Positions 8,097-17,142 of a stretch of DNA of 64,000 bases are shown here, in pieces; the stretch's first letter is position 1, and every line of letters starts with the position of its first letter. Source of the stretch: JAKAIY01 sp963809385 (lineage in GTDB: Bacteria > Chloroflexota > Ktedonobacteria > Ktedonobacterales > JADMIN01); the NCBI GenBank assembly GCA_963809385.1, contig CAWEJL010000006.1:186001-250000 (forward strand), written 5' to 3'. A program made the translations under genes and the position numbers. The notes beneath the pieces were generated by a model. That model searched no databases, was not told the DNA's origin, and saw only the letters and a list, made by a program, of their open reading frames with translations.

Positions 8097-8577
8097 CGTC
8101 AAGAGCGCCAGCCACAGAGGCGTGAAGCTGGGCGGCTAGCTGGCCCGCGCGACACACGACCACGCCATGCGCGCGCAAGACAGCGCGATTGATGAGCCAG
8201 TCTTGCCCGGTCACCGTCATCTGTGGCGGCGTGTGCGCGCTGAAGGAGAGTTGCTGGCGGGTGGGATCGTAGCGCCAGAGCGTGGATCTGAAGAGAACCG
8301 CGCCTTCCACTCGCTCACCCCACGCGCCGCCATGCGCCGCCAGCTCCGCGCGCAGGCCGGATAGCCGGGCGATGTCGCCGTCCTCCTCCAGCTCATCCAC
8401 CGTGAGGGCGATGAAACCCACATCGCTGCTGGCGGGATCGAAGTCGCCCAGCGCCAGTGGGCCGAACAGATAGAGCCCCACCAGCCGCTCGCCCAGCGCC
8501 GCCTCAGCCGGGCATGCGGCAGGCGCAGCAGGTCGTTGATGTCGGGATAGGGGGTTGGGCGCCGCTGCGCCATTCAT
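8071..8577 (-). pseudogene. AadA-like nucleotidyltransferase, disrupted and truncated
   Basis: The polymerase-beta-type nucleotidyltransferase signature is clear: ERLVGLYLFGPLALGDFDPASSDVGFIALT, where the usual G-S and D-x-D/E appear as GP and DVG. The second D/E of the catalytic pair thus seems replaced by Gly, and Ser of the GS motif by Pro. The N-terminal helix is split between two frames (PYPDINDLLRLPHARL lies in the other frame), needing two indels, one at a run of five C. The C-terminal helical domain stops early after about 165 residues, where aminoglycoside adenylyltransferases have about 250. Probably non-functional; no resistance should be inferred. Confidence 0.65.
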
Positions 8578-8738
8578 CGTATTCGCGCCTCAACCGCTGT
8601 TCCCCGCGTTCTGGGACTGGAGATGCCTGCACTATACGGCTGATGAGGAGCGGGTGGCGCGTATACTTGCTTTACCAGTCAGTGGCTCAGTGGCCATCTG
8701 GCTGTCTGTGAGCGATGCGAACCGCGCGGGAGGGGATG

Positions 8739-9506
8739 ATGCCCGAAGGTGATGAGGTTGTTGTAGCGGAGCGGGTGGCTCCGTCCTCAGTGGCGGCGAG
8801 GCGGTCGCGCTGGCGGGTGGCGGGGTTACGGCTGGCGGTGGCCTGGCTGATACTGGCGCTGGCGTTCTGGGCGTGGGCGCTGGCGACGGGCAAGGCGGCG
8901 GCGCAATTGGCGTATCCGTTCCTGTGGCTGGGGCTGGTGGGGCTGCCGGTGTGGCGCTGGCGGCGGAGGATCGAGCGCGCCGCTCAGGCGTGGCGGGCGC
9001 CGGGGCTGCTGAAGTTCATGGCGCTGGGCTACCTGATGGTGTTGATCGAGGAGGTGTTCGCGGCGTTGGTGAACAATCTGTCGGAGGGGTTCGCGTGGCC
9101 GCTGTTCCTGGTGCGGATTGGGCAGTTCTGGGCGTTCAACCTGCTGGCGTTTACGGGGCTGTTCGTTGCGTGGTACGCGCTGATCCGCTGGGTGGGCTAC
9201 CGCCGGGTCGAGGTGTTCTTCCTGATGGGGTTCTTCGGGCTCATCAGCGAGCGGGTGTTGATCGCCCTGCCCGCGCAGCCGCTCGCGTTCCTCCTCTTCG
9301 CGCCGCTGATCATCTTCACCTACGGGCTGATTATCACGCCAGCGATGTTGAGCGCGCCGGAGCGGCCGCCGCGCTGGCCGTGGCTGGCGCGCTACCCGCT
9401 GGGGGTGGCGCTGCCGTACCTCTGCGCGGTCCCGCCGCTGCTGCTGATCCAGGCGCTGCGGACGTGGCGACCAGTGTTCTTCCCGCCGCGGCGCTTCATC
9501 CCATGA
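8739..9506 (+). CDS. polytopic membrane protein, unknown function
   Basis: About 255 residues with seven hydrophobic segments and little else. The start at ATG 8739 is preferred over 8736 because GGAGG at 8729-8733 then has normal spacing. The segment LMVLIEEVFAALVNNL places acidic residues inside a membrane helix, recalling integral-membrane CPBP-like or metal-binding proteins, but no full motif is present. Convergent with the next gene and separated from it by a hairpin terminator. No family assigned. Confidence 0.7.
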   Translation: MPEGDEVVVAERVAPSSVAARRSRWRVAGLRLAVAWLILALAFWAWALATGKAAAQLAYPFLWLGLVGLPVWRWRRRIERAAQAWRAPGLLKFMALGYLMVLIEEVFAALVNNLSEGFAWPLFLVRIGQFWAFNLLAFTGLFVAWYALIRWVGYRRVEVFFLMGFFGLISERVLIALPAQPLAFLLFAPLIIFTYGLIITPAMLSAPERPPRWPWLARYPLGVALPYLCAVPPLLLIQALRTWRPVFFPPRRFIP

Positions 9507-9528
9507 GGCTGGAGTGAGACAGACGACG

Positions 9529-9571
9529 CCGCCCATCCACAGACGCGCCGCAAGGGCGCCGGGATGGGCGG
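9529..9571. terminator. bidirectional hairpin terminator
   Basis: CCGCCCATCC pairs with GGATGGGCGG around a loop that itself contains GCGCC and GGCGC. It lies between two convergent genes. Confidence 0.6.
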
Positions 9572-9598
9572 TGGAAGTGGAAACTGGCGTGATGCGCG

Positions 9599-9793
9599 TT
9601 AGGCGTTGGTCCCGCCGCTGCGGCCGCCCATGAACGTCATGGCGAGACCGATGACCGCGACGACGACGCCAGCGCCCAGCACGACGGTGCTCGTATGCGC
9701 CATCGGGTTGGCCTTGATGACGTAGTGATTCACGAGACCGGCGATCACCAGGATGATACCGAGGGCCGCGAGGCCATAGCCTGCTCCACGCAT
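9599..9793 (-). CDS. small two-helix membrane protein, 64 residues
   Basis: Start ATG 9793 (MRGAGYGLAALGIILVIAGLVNHYV) has GGAG ten bases upstream. Two membrane helices are separated by a polar HTSTVVLG turn, and the end is Gly-rich (MGGRSGGTNA). It resembles small DUF3185-type membrane proteins but without a firm match. Monocistronic, with its own leader. Confidence 0.7.
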   Translation of the reverse strand: MRGAGYGLAALGIILVIAGLVNHYVIKANPMAHTSTVVLGAGVVVAVIGLAMTFMGGRSGGTNA

Positions 9794-9997
9794 AAGTTTG
9801 TTCTCCAATGAGTGCGAATCGCTGGCCGTGGCGATGCGCCGCGGTCGCATACGTCCTATCAACCGCCCAATCTCACCCTGAATCACGCGAGGGAGTCGCG
9901 CGCGAGAAAGAGACAGGCTGGCGCCAGTATAGAGAGCGCAGGCGAGTCTGTCAACCCACGCGAAGGGCGCGTTGGCGCAAAGTGCCCCGTCTACCGC

Positions 9998-10951
9998 TCA
10001 GGCAAGCGCGCGAACGAGCCGCACATCGTCGGTGGTGACTTTGACGCAGGGGCCGGTGGCGGCCTCGAAGGAGACGCGGACGATGTCGCCACGCGAGGGG
10101 CCGAGGACGAAGCCGTGGTCGCCAGCTAGCCCGCTTTCGACGGCTTCGACGGCCATGCGTACGGCGAGCAGGCGGTCGCCAGCGGTGGGCTCGCCGCCGC
10201 GCTGGAGATGGCCCAACACGGCGAGGCGGGCGTCTATGCCGTTACGCCGCAGCCGGGAGAGGACCTCTGTTGAGTGGGTGGGGAAGCCCTCGGCGACGAC
10301 GATGATCGCGTGACGCTCGCCAGCCAGGAAGGCCCGGCGCACGGTGGCCAGCACGTCCCAGGCCTCGACGGGCGCCTCGGGGACGAGCGCCAGATCCGCG
10401 CCAGAGGCCAGCGCCGCGCGCGCCGCGAGGTAGCCCGACGCGCGGCCCATCACCTCAACGACAAAGACGCGGCGGTGGCTGGTGGCGGTCGTCTTGAGGT
10501 CGTCAATCGCGCGGGTGGCGGCGTTGATCGCGGTATCCACGCCGAGGGTGGTGTCGAATTCGGCCAGGTCGTTGTCAATCGTCGAGGCGATGCCGATCAC
10601 CGGCACGCCCAGGTTTTCCAGCGCGTGGCTGCCGCGCTGGCTGCCGTTGCCGCCAATCACGATCAGGAGGTCCACACCCATATCGCGCAGGCGCCGCGCC
10701 GCGCGCTCCTGAAAAATGAGATTGAGCATGCGCGGCTCGCGCGCGCTGCCCAGCCAGGCGCCGCCGCGCTCCTCCAGCCCGCGCATATCCACATGGGTCA
10801 GCGGGCGGGTGAGGCCGGCGAGCAGGCCGTAGAAGCCGTCAGAGATGCCGATGACCTCGGCGTGACGCTTCAGGGCGTAGCGGGTGACGGCGCGCAAGGC
10901 GGCGTTCATGGCCGGCGCGTCACCACCACTCATCAGCACCGCGATGCGCAT
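9998..10951 (-). CDS. pfkA: 6-phosphofructokinase
   Basis: 317 residues, family A phosphofructokinase, the committed step of glycolysis. Seen: MSGGDAP (7-13), GGNGS (100-104), TIDND (124-128, with the catalytic-base Asp), TTLGVDTA, VEVMGRASGYLA (165-176) and GHLQRGG. Gly at position 103-104, rather than the Asp of pyrophosphate enzymes, suggests ATP as donor. The usual GGDGS motif has Asn in place of Asp, a position that contacts Mg-ATP; this is unusual and may alter metal binding or donor choice. A GAGGAGG site precedes the ATG. Confidence 0.93.
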   Translation of the reverse strand: MRIAVLMSGGDAPAMNAALRAVTRYALKRHAEVIGISDGFYGLLAGLTRPLTHVDMRGLEERGGAWLGSAREPRMLNLIFQERAARRLRDMGVDLLIVIGGNGSQRGSHALENLGVPVIGIASTIDNDLAEFDTTLGVDTAINAATRAIDDLKTTATSHRRVFVVEVMGRASGYLAARAALASGADLALVPEAPVEAWDVLATVRRAFLAGERHAIIVVAEGFPTHSTEVLSRLRRNGIDARLAVLGHLQRGGEPTAGDRLLAVRMAVEAVESGLAGDHGFVLGPSRGDIVRVSFEAATGPCVKVTTDDVRLVRALA

Positions 10952-11059
10952 GGCGCTTCCCTCCTCTGATGGGGGTATATATGCTGGGCGGGCGCGCCTT
11001 CCCGCCGCGCGCCGTCTCCGTCTCCGTCATAAGCATTGTACGACAGCCGGCGCGGGGCG

Positions 11060-12220
11060 CTACGCGGCGGTGGTGATGGCGTCGTTGGGGTAGCGCAGGC
11101 CGCTCACGGTGGCGATAACCTGGTTGGTGAGCGCGTCGATGATTGAGAGCTGGCCGCTGGAGGTGTCGGCGACGACGATGTAGCGGCCATCGGGGGTGAC
11201 CGCGAGGCCGTGGGGGTAGCCGGAGACGGGGATGGTCGCGGTGACGCGCGGCGCGGCGGGGTTGGCGCCGATGTTGAGGACGCTGACGCTGCGCGAGGCG
11301 CCGTTGGCGACGTAGAGCGTGCGCCCGTCGGGCGAGCGGGCGATCAGGGCGGGTCGCTGCCCGACTGGCACGCCGGTGATCAGCCGCCGCGCCACTGTAT
11401 CCGCCACATACAGGCGACCCGAGAAGTTGTCGCTGGCGTAGACGTAGCGCCCGTCGGGGCTGATGGAGAGGCCGTAGGGCTGGGCCTGCGCCGGGAAGGG
11501 AATGGTCGCGACCAGTGATTGCGTCGCGACATCCAGCACGGCGATGGCGTGGCCGAGGTAGCACGCGACGTAGGCGTAGCGCCCGTCAGGTGAGAGGACG
11601 ATGCCATGCGGGCTATGCGGGGTCGCGATGGTCTTGACGGCGCGCCAGGTCTGGGTGGAGACGACGGAGACGCTGGCGCCGTAGAAGTTGGTGACGAAGA
11701 TGAATCGCTGATCGTGGCTTTCGACCATGTGGACGGGATAGGCGCCAACCGGCGCTGAGCGCTCATCAGTCAGGCGCCCGCCCTGGATGCGGTAGGCGAC
11801 GAGACGGTTGCCGGAGACGTCGGTGACATAGAGCCACTTGCCATCGGAGGAGAGGCCCAGGCCGTGGACGCTGCGGGCGACGTTGACCGTCTGCGCGCCG
11901 AGCGAGGCGACATCGCCGGTGAGCAGGTCGGCGGTGAAGATGTGGTAGGCGCCGAGCATCGGCGGCAGTGGGATCGTGACGGCCGGGGTGGGCGTAGCGG
12001 CGGCTGGAGCCGCCACAGGGGCGCCGCAGCCGGCCAGCGTCACCGCCAGCGCGAGGGCGAGGGTGAGCCAGACGAGCGCGGCGGGATGGGCGGGACGCGG
12101 CCATAAATGGCCGGCGCGCGCGGCGGGATGGGAGGGACGCGGCCATGAATGGCCAGCGCACGTGGCGGGATGGGGCTGAAGCCCCGCGATGTCTGGCGAT
12201 GCGCCTGAAATCCTTAACAT
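11060..12220 (-). CDS. YncE-like beta-propeller lipoprotein
   Basis: About 386 residues. A lipobox LAGC follows a hydrophobic stretch (LTLALALAVT), so the mature protein should be lipid-anchored outside the cytoplasmic membrane. Seven or so YVTN-type repeats follow, each with a SPDGRYxYV core (for example LSPDGRYAYVACYL, ISPDGRYVYASDNF, TPDGRYIVVADT), forming a beta-propeller typical of surface binding proteins. Start 12220 has GAGG five bases upstream, but this puts about 40 odd residues, encoded by interspersed repeats at 12085-12175, ahead of the signal helix; the true start is therefore uncertain. Confidence 0.8.
   Translation of the reverse strand: MLRISGASPDIAGLQPHPATCAGHSWPRPSHPAARAGHLWPRPAHPAALVWLTLALALAVTLAGCGAPVAAPAAATPTPAVTIPLPPMLGAYHIFTADLLTGDVASLGAQTVNVARSVHGLGLSSDGKWLYVTDVSGNRLVAYRIQGGRLTDERSAPVGAYPVHMVESHDQRFIFVTNFYGASVSVVSTQTWRAVKTIATPHSPHGIVLSPDGRYAYVACYLGHAIAVLDVATQSLVATIPFPAQAQPYGLSISPDGRYVYASDNFSGRLYVADTVARRLITGVPVGQRPALIARSPDGRTLYVANGASRSVSVLNIGANPAAPRVTATIPVSGYPHGLAVTPDGRYIVVADTSSGQLSIIDALTNQVIATVSGLRYPNDAITTAA
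12085..12175. repeat. interspersed palindromes (family D), two tandem copies
   Basis: GGCCATAAATGGCC and GGCCATGAATGGCC, each followed by GGC- and GGGATGG-rich spacer. Related units lie at 36973-37000 and 40628-40665. Confidence 0.65.
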
Positions 12221-12359
12221 GCCGCCTCGACGTTCTCGATGTTCGCGATGTCGTCGCGCCTGGATTGGGGCTCGTGGCCATTCGTGGCCAGCGTATGGCG
12301 CGTCCGCGACCATTCTAGCTGAATGTCGTCGCGATGGGAGGGGGGCGCGTACTTTCGCC

Positions 12360-13232
12360 CTATGCGGGTGAATCGTTGGGTGTCTTGCCGCTGAGGTCGG
12401 CGGCGCGGGCGGCGAGCCAGGCCAGGAGTGCGACGGCGCCCGTGACCCCGGCGACGGTGACATCCGCCGCGCGGGCCACGTCTGGGGACGCCTCGTCGCT
12501 CAGGACGGCGACGCTGGCGCCGTGGAAGCCGGGCGATTCGGTGGCGAGGTGGCGGAGGGCGCGGAATGCGTCCATGTCGGTGCGGTCGTCGCCGAGGTAG
12601 ATGGCGCCGCGCAGGTGGTATTCGCGGCAGAGGCTGGCGATGACGACGCCCTTATCCATCGCGATCGGCGGGCGAAGCTCCACGACGAGGCGCCCGCGAG
12701 TGACGCGCAGGCCGTAGCGCCGGGCGGCGCGCCGGGCGGCGGCCAGCGTGGCGCGCTCCGCCGCTTCGGGGTCAGCGGTCTGGCGGACGTGGATGCTGGC
12801 GGTGACGCCTTTGTCCTCAAAGATGGCGCCGGGCAGGGGCGGGCCAAGCTCGGCGCGCAGCGCTGCGAGCGCCTGGCGGACGGGGTCGCGCCAGGGCCGC
12901 GCTTCGGGGATGGTCTCGACGTGTGGCGCGCCGTCAGGGGCCAGGGCGAGGCGCTCGAAGCCATGGTTGCCGGCGTAGATCAGGCCGGGCGCGGGGGCCA
13001 TGCGCCAGAGGTCGCGCGGGTCGCGGCCTGAGATGAGGCCGGCGGCGGCGAAGCCCCGGCGCGCGGCCAGCAGCGCGTCCAGCGCGCCGGGCGCCAGTCT
13101 TGCCGCGTCAGGCGAGCCAGCGATAGGGCTGAGTGTGCCATCCACATCGGAGAAGAGGCCGCAAGGGCGCGAGGCGAGCGCGGCGAGCAGCGTCGCCTCC
13201 GCTTCAAGGGATGGCCAGGGCGTGGGCGTCAT
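12360..13232 (-). CDS. otsB: trehalose-6-phosphate phosphatase
   Basis: 290 residues, HAD superfamily type IIB. The nucleophile motif is DVDGTLSP (29-36), motif II is LISGRD, the cap carries the Lys of AMDKGVVI, and motif IV is LGDDRTDMDAF. This set and the length match trehalose-phosphatase (OtsB), which releases trehalose from trehalose-6-phosphate. The synthase partner is not in the window. Glucosylglycerol- or mannosylglycerate-phosphate phosphatases are related alternatives. The ribosome site is weak. Confidence 0.85.
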   Translation of the reverse strand: MTPTPWPSLEAEATLLAALASRPCGLFSDVDGTLSPIAGSPDAARLAPGALDALLAARRGFAAAGLISGRDPRDLWRMAPAPGLIYAGNHGFERLALAPDGAPHVETIPEARPWRDPVRQALAALRAELGPPLPGAIFEDKGVTASIHVRQTADPEAAERATLAAARRAARRYGLRVTRGRLVVELRPPIAMDKGVVIASLCREYHLRGAIYLGDDRTDMDAFRALRHLATESPGFHGASVAVLSDEASPDVARAADVTVAGVTGAVALLAWLAARAADLSGKTPNDSPA

Positions 13233-13251
13233 CGGGTGAGCCTGACAATTA

Positions 13252-13653
13252 TTACCGGCGGTCCGCGCCGGGGCCGGATGGGGACTCCGATATTTGGGTG
13301 AACTTCACCATGCCGATGCGAATGACGTAGATCACGAGCGCGATGAAGAAGAGCAGAACCTCGGCGACGACCAGCAGCGCGCGCTGCGCCTTGTTCCACT
13401 CATCCACATTGAACAGCCCGGCGCCGGTATAGAAGCCGCGGCGGTCAATGATCAGCAGTATCGCGATTTCGGCGACCGTCAGGCCCAGGCCGGAGGTATC
13501 CAGGAGCGCGTTGCCGTAGAACATCAGCACGATGCCAGCCATGCACCAGATGGCGAGCGCCACCACGGCGGCGGGCTCATAGTCGCGCGCCTTCACGCTG
13601 GCGGGGTCGAAGAGCGCGGGCGGCGCGGACGGGCGCGGCGCATCTTGAGACAT
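13252..13653 (-). CDS. membrane protein with three helices, unknown function
   Basis: 133 residues. A Pro-rich cytosolic N-terminus is followed by helices AAVVALAIWCMAGIVLMFYG, LTVAEIAILLIID and ALLVVAEVLLFFIALVIYVI. AAAGG precedes the ATG. It lies 19 bases upstream of the trehalose phosphatase on the same strand, so the two may be co-transcribed. No family recognised. Confidence 0.7.
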   Translation of the reverse strand: MSQDAPRPSAPPALFDPASVKARDYEPAAVVALAIWCMAGIVLMFYGNALLDTSGLGLTVAEIAILLIIDRRGFYTGAGLFNVDEWNKAQRALLVVAEVLLFFIALVIYVIRIGMVKFTQISESPSGPGADRR

Positions 13654-13954
13654 CTGGGAAACCTTTCTTCACAGTGGCAGGCGTCTGTGTGTGGCGTGTG
13701 CGGGTGACGACGGCCATGCCGCCGCCGCCGGGCATAGGCAGTATAGTCCAATCATGGAACATGCGCGCGCCAGTGTGGCCGGGCGCGCTGGCGGGACGCG
13801 CGTGTTGAGGACTGGCGCCGCGGACGCGACAGCGTATGCTCCGAGAGCGTCTGACGCGGCTACGATCGCCATGCGCATGATCTCCGAAAACACAAGACGA
13901 TACTATACTAAAACATGGAGGACGGATAGGCCTTGCCTGAGAAGGAGCAATATC

Positions 13955-15637
13955 GTGAGCGCCGAATTCCACCTCATCCTCAACGTAGCCATCGCCGTGA
14001 CGGCTGCCCTGATTGGCGGCCTCATCGCGCACCGGCTGCATCAGTCGGTGATTGTGGGCTATTTGCTCGCTGGCGTCGCGCTTGGCCCGTTCACACCCGG
14101 CTTCGTGGGTGATCGGGAACAGATCGCCGCGCTGGCCGAGATCGGCGTCGTGTTCCTGATGTTCGCGCTCGGCATCGAGTTCTCCCTCAAAGATTTGTCG
14201 CGGGTGCGGTATGTCGCGCTCATCGGTACTACCGTTCAGCTGCTCTTGTTGATGGCGGCTGGGCTCGGACTGGGCCTGCTGCTCGGCTGGCCAGTCTCAC
14301 GGGGCCTGTTCCTGGGCGGCATCATCTCCATCAGCAGCACGATGGTGATCCTCAAAACGCTGCTCGATCGCGGGGAGGTCGCCTCAAATCACGGGCGGAC
14401 GCTGCTTGGCATGCTGATCGTGCAGGACCTGGCGGTCGTGTTCCTGATCGTGCTGTTGCCTCGCCTGACCGCTGGCTCTGATACCAGTCTGCTCGACATC
14501 GCGCTCATTCTGACGCGGGCTGGCGTCTTCATCGCCGCGGTGCTCTTCCTGGGCGTGCGTGTCGTGCCGCGCATCATGGCGCGGGTCGAGCGGCTGCGCT
14601 CGCCCGAGCTGTTCCTCCTGACCGCCGTGACGCTTGCGCTGGGTACCGCGGCCATCAGCGCGCTCCTCGGCCTCACGCCGGCGCTGGGCGCGTTCCTGGG
14701 TGGCCTCCTGCTCACCGAGTCCGAGTTCGAGCACCGGATCATCGCTGAAGTGGTACCGATGCGCAATCTGTTCGCGACCCTGTTCTTTGTTTCCATCGGG
14801 ATGCTCGTCAATCCCAGTTTCATCGCGCGCAACCTGCTGATCGTGATTGGGCTGACGCTGTTCATCGTCGCCGCCAAGACGTTGATCACCCTGGTCTCTA
14901 TCTTGCCCTTCCGCCTGGGCGCCCGGACGACCTTGTTCACGAGCCTGGGCATGATCTCGCTCGGCGAGTTTAGCTATGTCCTGGCGCAGCGGGGTCTTGA
15001 CGTGGGCGCGATCTCCACTGACATCTACAGCCTCGTGCTAGCCGCCTCCGTCCTGACGATCCTGCTCACACCTCTCGCTTTCCAGTCGGCCCCAGCTGTG
15101 GAGCGGCTGCTGGAGCGCGTGCCAGCCACGCGACGCTACATCCTGGCCCACCCGCCCGGGTGGAGCGGTGAGGCGGAGATGTTGCGCGACCATGCGCTCA
15201 TCATCGGCTACGGGCGCGTGGGCAGCTACGTCACGCGTGGGCTGCGCGAGGGCGGGCTGCTGGTCGCGGTCATTGAGCAGGACCTTCACCTGGCGCGTCA
15301 GGTACGGGCTGAGGGGATACCTGTCGTCCTCGGGGACGCTTCCTCTCAGATTATCCTCGCGGCGGCGCATCCCGAGCGCGCGCGGCTGGTGGTCGTCGCG
15401 CTGCCCGATTCTGGCGCCACGCGCGAGGTTGTGCGCAACGCGCGGCGCGCCAATCCCACGGCGCCGATCTTTGCGCGCATCGCGCGCGATGAAGACGAAG
15501 AGGAATTGCGGCGCGTCGGCGTCACGCAGGTGAGCGCGCCAGAGCGGGCCGGCGCGCTGCTCTTACTCGAGCTTTCTCTGCAAGCCACCGGCATGCCGGT
15601 GGGAGTGGGGGAGGGGGAGCCTGCCGAGCGCGATTGA
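13955..15637 (+). CDS. CPA2-family cation:proton antiporter with RCK_N domain (KefC-like)
   Basis: 560 residues from GTG 13955, chosen because AAGGAG lies seven bases upstream; longer frames lack a ribosome site. Residues 1-390 hold about 12 membrane helices of the Na+/H+ exchanger fold, including GYLLAGVALGPFTPG and EIGVVFLMFALGIEF. From residue 412 comes a cytosolic TrkA-N/RCK domain with the Rossmann motif GYGRVGS, which senses NAD(H) or another nucleotide. It probably exports K+ or Na+ in exchange for protons. The 301 bases upstream contain no gene, only an AT-rich patch near 13904 with TATACT, a possible -10. Confidence 0.9.
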   Translation: MSAEFHLILNVAIAVTAALIGGLIAHRLHQSVIVGYLLAGVALGPFTPGFVGDREQIAALAEIGVVFLMFALGIEFSLKDLSRVRYVALIGTTVQLLLLMAAGLGLGLLLGWPVSRGLFLGGIISISSTMVILKTLLDRGEVASNHGRTLLGMLIVQDLAVVFLIVLLPRLTAGSDTSLLDIALILTRAGVFIAAVLFLGVRVVPRIMARVERLRSPELFLLTAVTLALGTAAISALLGLTPALGAFLGGLLLTESEFEHRIIAEVVPMRNLFATLFFVSIGMLVNPSFIARNLLIVIGLTLFIVAAKTLITLVSILPFRLGARTTLFTSLGMISLGEFSYVLAQRGLDVGAISTDIYSLVLAASVLTILLTPLAFQSAPAVERLLERVPATRRYILAHPPGWSGEAEMLRDHALIIGYGRVGSYVTRGLREGGLLVAVIEQDLHLARQVRAEGIPVVLGDASSQIILAAAHPERARLVVVALPDSGATREVVRNARRANPTAPIFARIARDEDEEELRRVGVTQVSAPERAGALLLLELSLQATGMPVGVGEGEPAERD

Positions 15638-15752
15638 CGCTCCTCTGTTCACGCCAACCCGCCCCGGCTCACCCTGCCGGAACATCGCGGCGTCTCCTGA
15701 ATCTCCGGCTGTGACCGCCCGCTTTGCCCTCCAATCAGGCGCGCCACGCGGG

Positions 15753-15840
15753 CTACGCGGCGCGCAAGGCTCCAGGCGTCTCGTCAATCTCGCTCCAGAC
15801 GCGCTCCAGGCGCGCTCCCCCGGCGCGCTCCCGTTTCCGT
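15753..15840 (-). pseudogene. C-terminal remnant paralogous to the gene at 19522-20040
   Basis: The minus strand reads RLERVWSEIDETPGALRAA then TAG, matching RRQRVWGEIDETLGSLRTA then TAG at the end of the gene at 19522-20040, with about three quarters of bases shared over 60. Upstream similarity fades. The rest of 15638-16056 has no supported gene. Confidence 0.6.
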
Positions 15841-15977
15841 ATTATCGTGCAGCGCCAACTGGAAAGCCTGGCTAAGGTGGGTTACCACCTTCATGGCCTC
15901 TCGTTCCACATTCAGTGATGGGCCACCATGCCACATGCGAGGCGCATTCCTTCGCGCTTGAAGGATGTACCGCTTTG

Positions 15978-16005
15978 TTGACTGCGACTCTCCGCTCCCT
16001 ATAGG
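15978..16005 (+). promoter_or_regulatory. sigma70-type promoter of the GT2 gene
   Basis: TTGACT (15978-15983), 16-base spacer, TATAGG (16000-16005), about 50 bases before the GT2 start codon. Confidence 0.55.
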
Positions 16006-16056
16006 ATGAACTTGGGTGAGAAGCAGAGGATGAGAACAGACAGGTAAAGATCGCAT

Positions 16057-17094
16057 ATGGATTATCCAGGCGAACCCGCTATCACGCAGCCACGCATGCA
16101 GGCCACGCCGCATAAGCGTCCTGCTTTGACCTCAGAGCTCGAAGCGGCGCGGAGAGCCACACGCACGCACTATGAAGTGGCCGTGCTCATTCCTTGCTAC
16201 AACGAAGCGCTGACGATTGAATCGGTCGTACGTGGGTTCCGTGAGGCGCTTCCCTACGCCCGGATCTATGTCTTCGATAATAACTCCAAAGATGATACAG
16301 CGCGCATCGCCGCCGAGGCTGGCGCCATCGTTCGCACGGAGACGCTTCAAGGGAAGGGCAACGTCGTGCGGCGCATGTTCCGTGATATCGAGGCCGACCT
16401 CTATGTGATGGTGGATGGTGACGACACCTACGACCCGCAGAAAGCGATCGAGATGATCGCGCTGGCTGTCTCCGGTCCCTGCGACATGGTGAACGGCGTG
16501 CGGGTCAGCGAGAAGGGCGAGCCAGCCTACCGCGCTGGACACCAGCTCGGCAATGCGCTGCTGACCGGCATGGTCAAGTTCCTCTTCGGCGATCGCATCG
16601 AAGACATGCTCTCTGGCTACAAGGTCTTCTCCCGTCGCTATGTCAAATCGTTCCCGTCGCTGACCAAGGGGTTCGAGATCGAGACCGAGCTGACGGTGCA
16701 TGCGCTCGAGCTCCAGATGCCCATCGCGCACATGCGCACCGTGTACCGTGGCCGTCCGAAAGGCTCGCACAGCAAGCTCAACACGTACAGCGATGGGCGC
16801 AAAATCCTGCTCTACATTCTCGACCTGTTCCGGCAGGAGCGCCCGCTGCTCTTCTTTTCGCTGATCTCGTTCTTCTTGACTGTCGCGGCCCTGGCCATTT
16901 CGGTTCCGCTCGCCATCACGTACTTTCAGATCGGTCTGGTGCCGCGGTTCCCGACACTCTTCGTCGCCATCAGTATGCTCCTGCTGGCCTGCATCAGCTT
17001 CACCAGCGGCCTGATTCTCGACACGATCACCCGTGGACGGCAAGAAACGAAGATGATGAACTATCTTCGCACCCCGGCCATGCGCGGCGAATAG
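16057..17094 (+). CDS. family 2 glycosyltransferase (dolichol-phosphate mannosyltransferase-like)
   Basis: 345 residues. A GT-A domain with VLIPCYNEALTIESVV near residue 43, FDNNSKDDT, and the nucleotide-sugar/metal motif VDGDDTYDP near 118-126. Two membrane helices at the C-terminus (about 268-290 and 297-325) resemble GtrB/DPM-type enzymes that load a sugar on a polyprenyl phosphate. The next gene is a GT-C enzyme of the kind that uses such lipid-linked sugars, so the pair probably glycosylates an extracytoplasmic acceptor. Its TAG stop is embedded in a 9-bp tandem repeat. Confidence 0.88.
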   Translation: MDYPGEPAITQPRMQATPHKRPALTSELEAARRATRTHYEVAVLIPCYNEALTIESVVRGFREALPYARIYVFDNNSKDDTARIAAEAGAIVRTETLQGKGNVVRRMFRDIEADLYVMVDGDDTYDPQKAIEMIALAVSGPCDMVNGVRVSEKGEPAYRAGHQLGNALLTGMVKFLFGDRIEDMLSGYKVFSRRYVKSFPSLTKGFEIETELTVHALELQMPIAHMRTVYRGRPKGSHSKLNTYSDGRKILLYILDLFRQERPLLFFSLISFFLTVAALAISVPLAITYFQIGLVPRFPTLFVAISMLLLACISFTSGLILDTITRGRQETKMMNYLRTPAMRGE

Positions 17095-17137
17095 CCCTGA
17101 TAGCCCTGATAGCCCTGATAGCTCTGATAGCCCTGGA
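17093..17137 (+). repeat. 9-bp tandem repeat, five copies
   Basis: AGCCCTGAT repeated, fourth copy AGCTCTGAT, last AGCCCTGGA. It starts inside the stop codon of the GT2 gene and ends in the GGAGGAG ribosome site of the next gene, so copy number sets the intergenic spacing. Confidence 0.9.
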
Positions 17138-17142
17138 GGAGT

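Noticed and set aside
8071..8577. Reading the nucleotidyltransferase as an active aminoglycoside-resistance gene
   Set aside because: It is frame-broken, lacks the C-terminal domain and has changed catalytic-motif residues.
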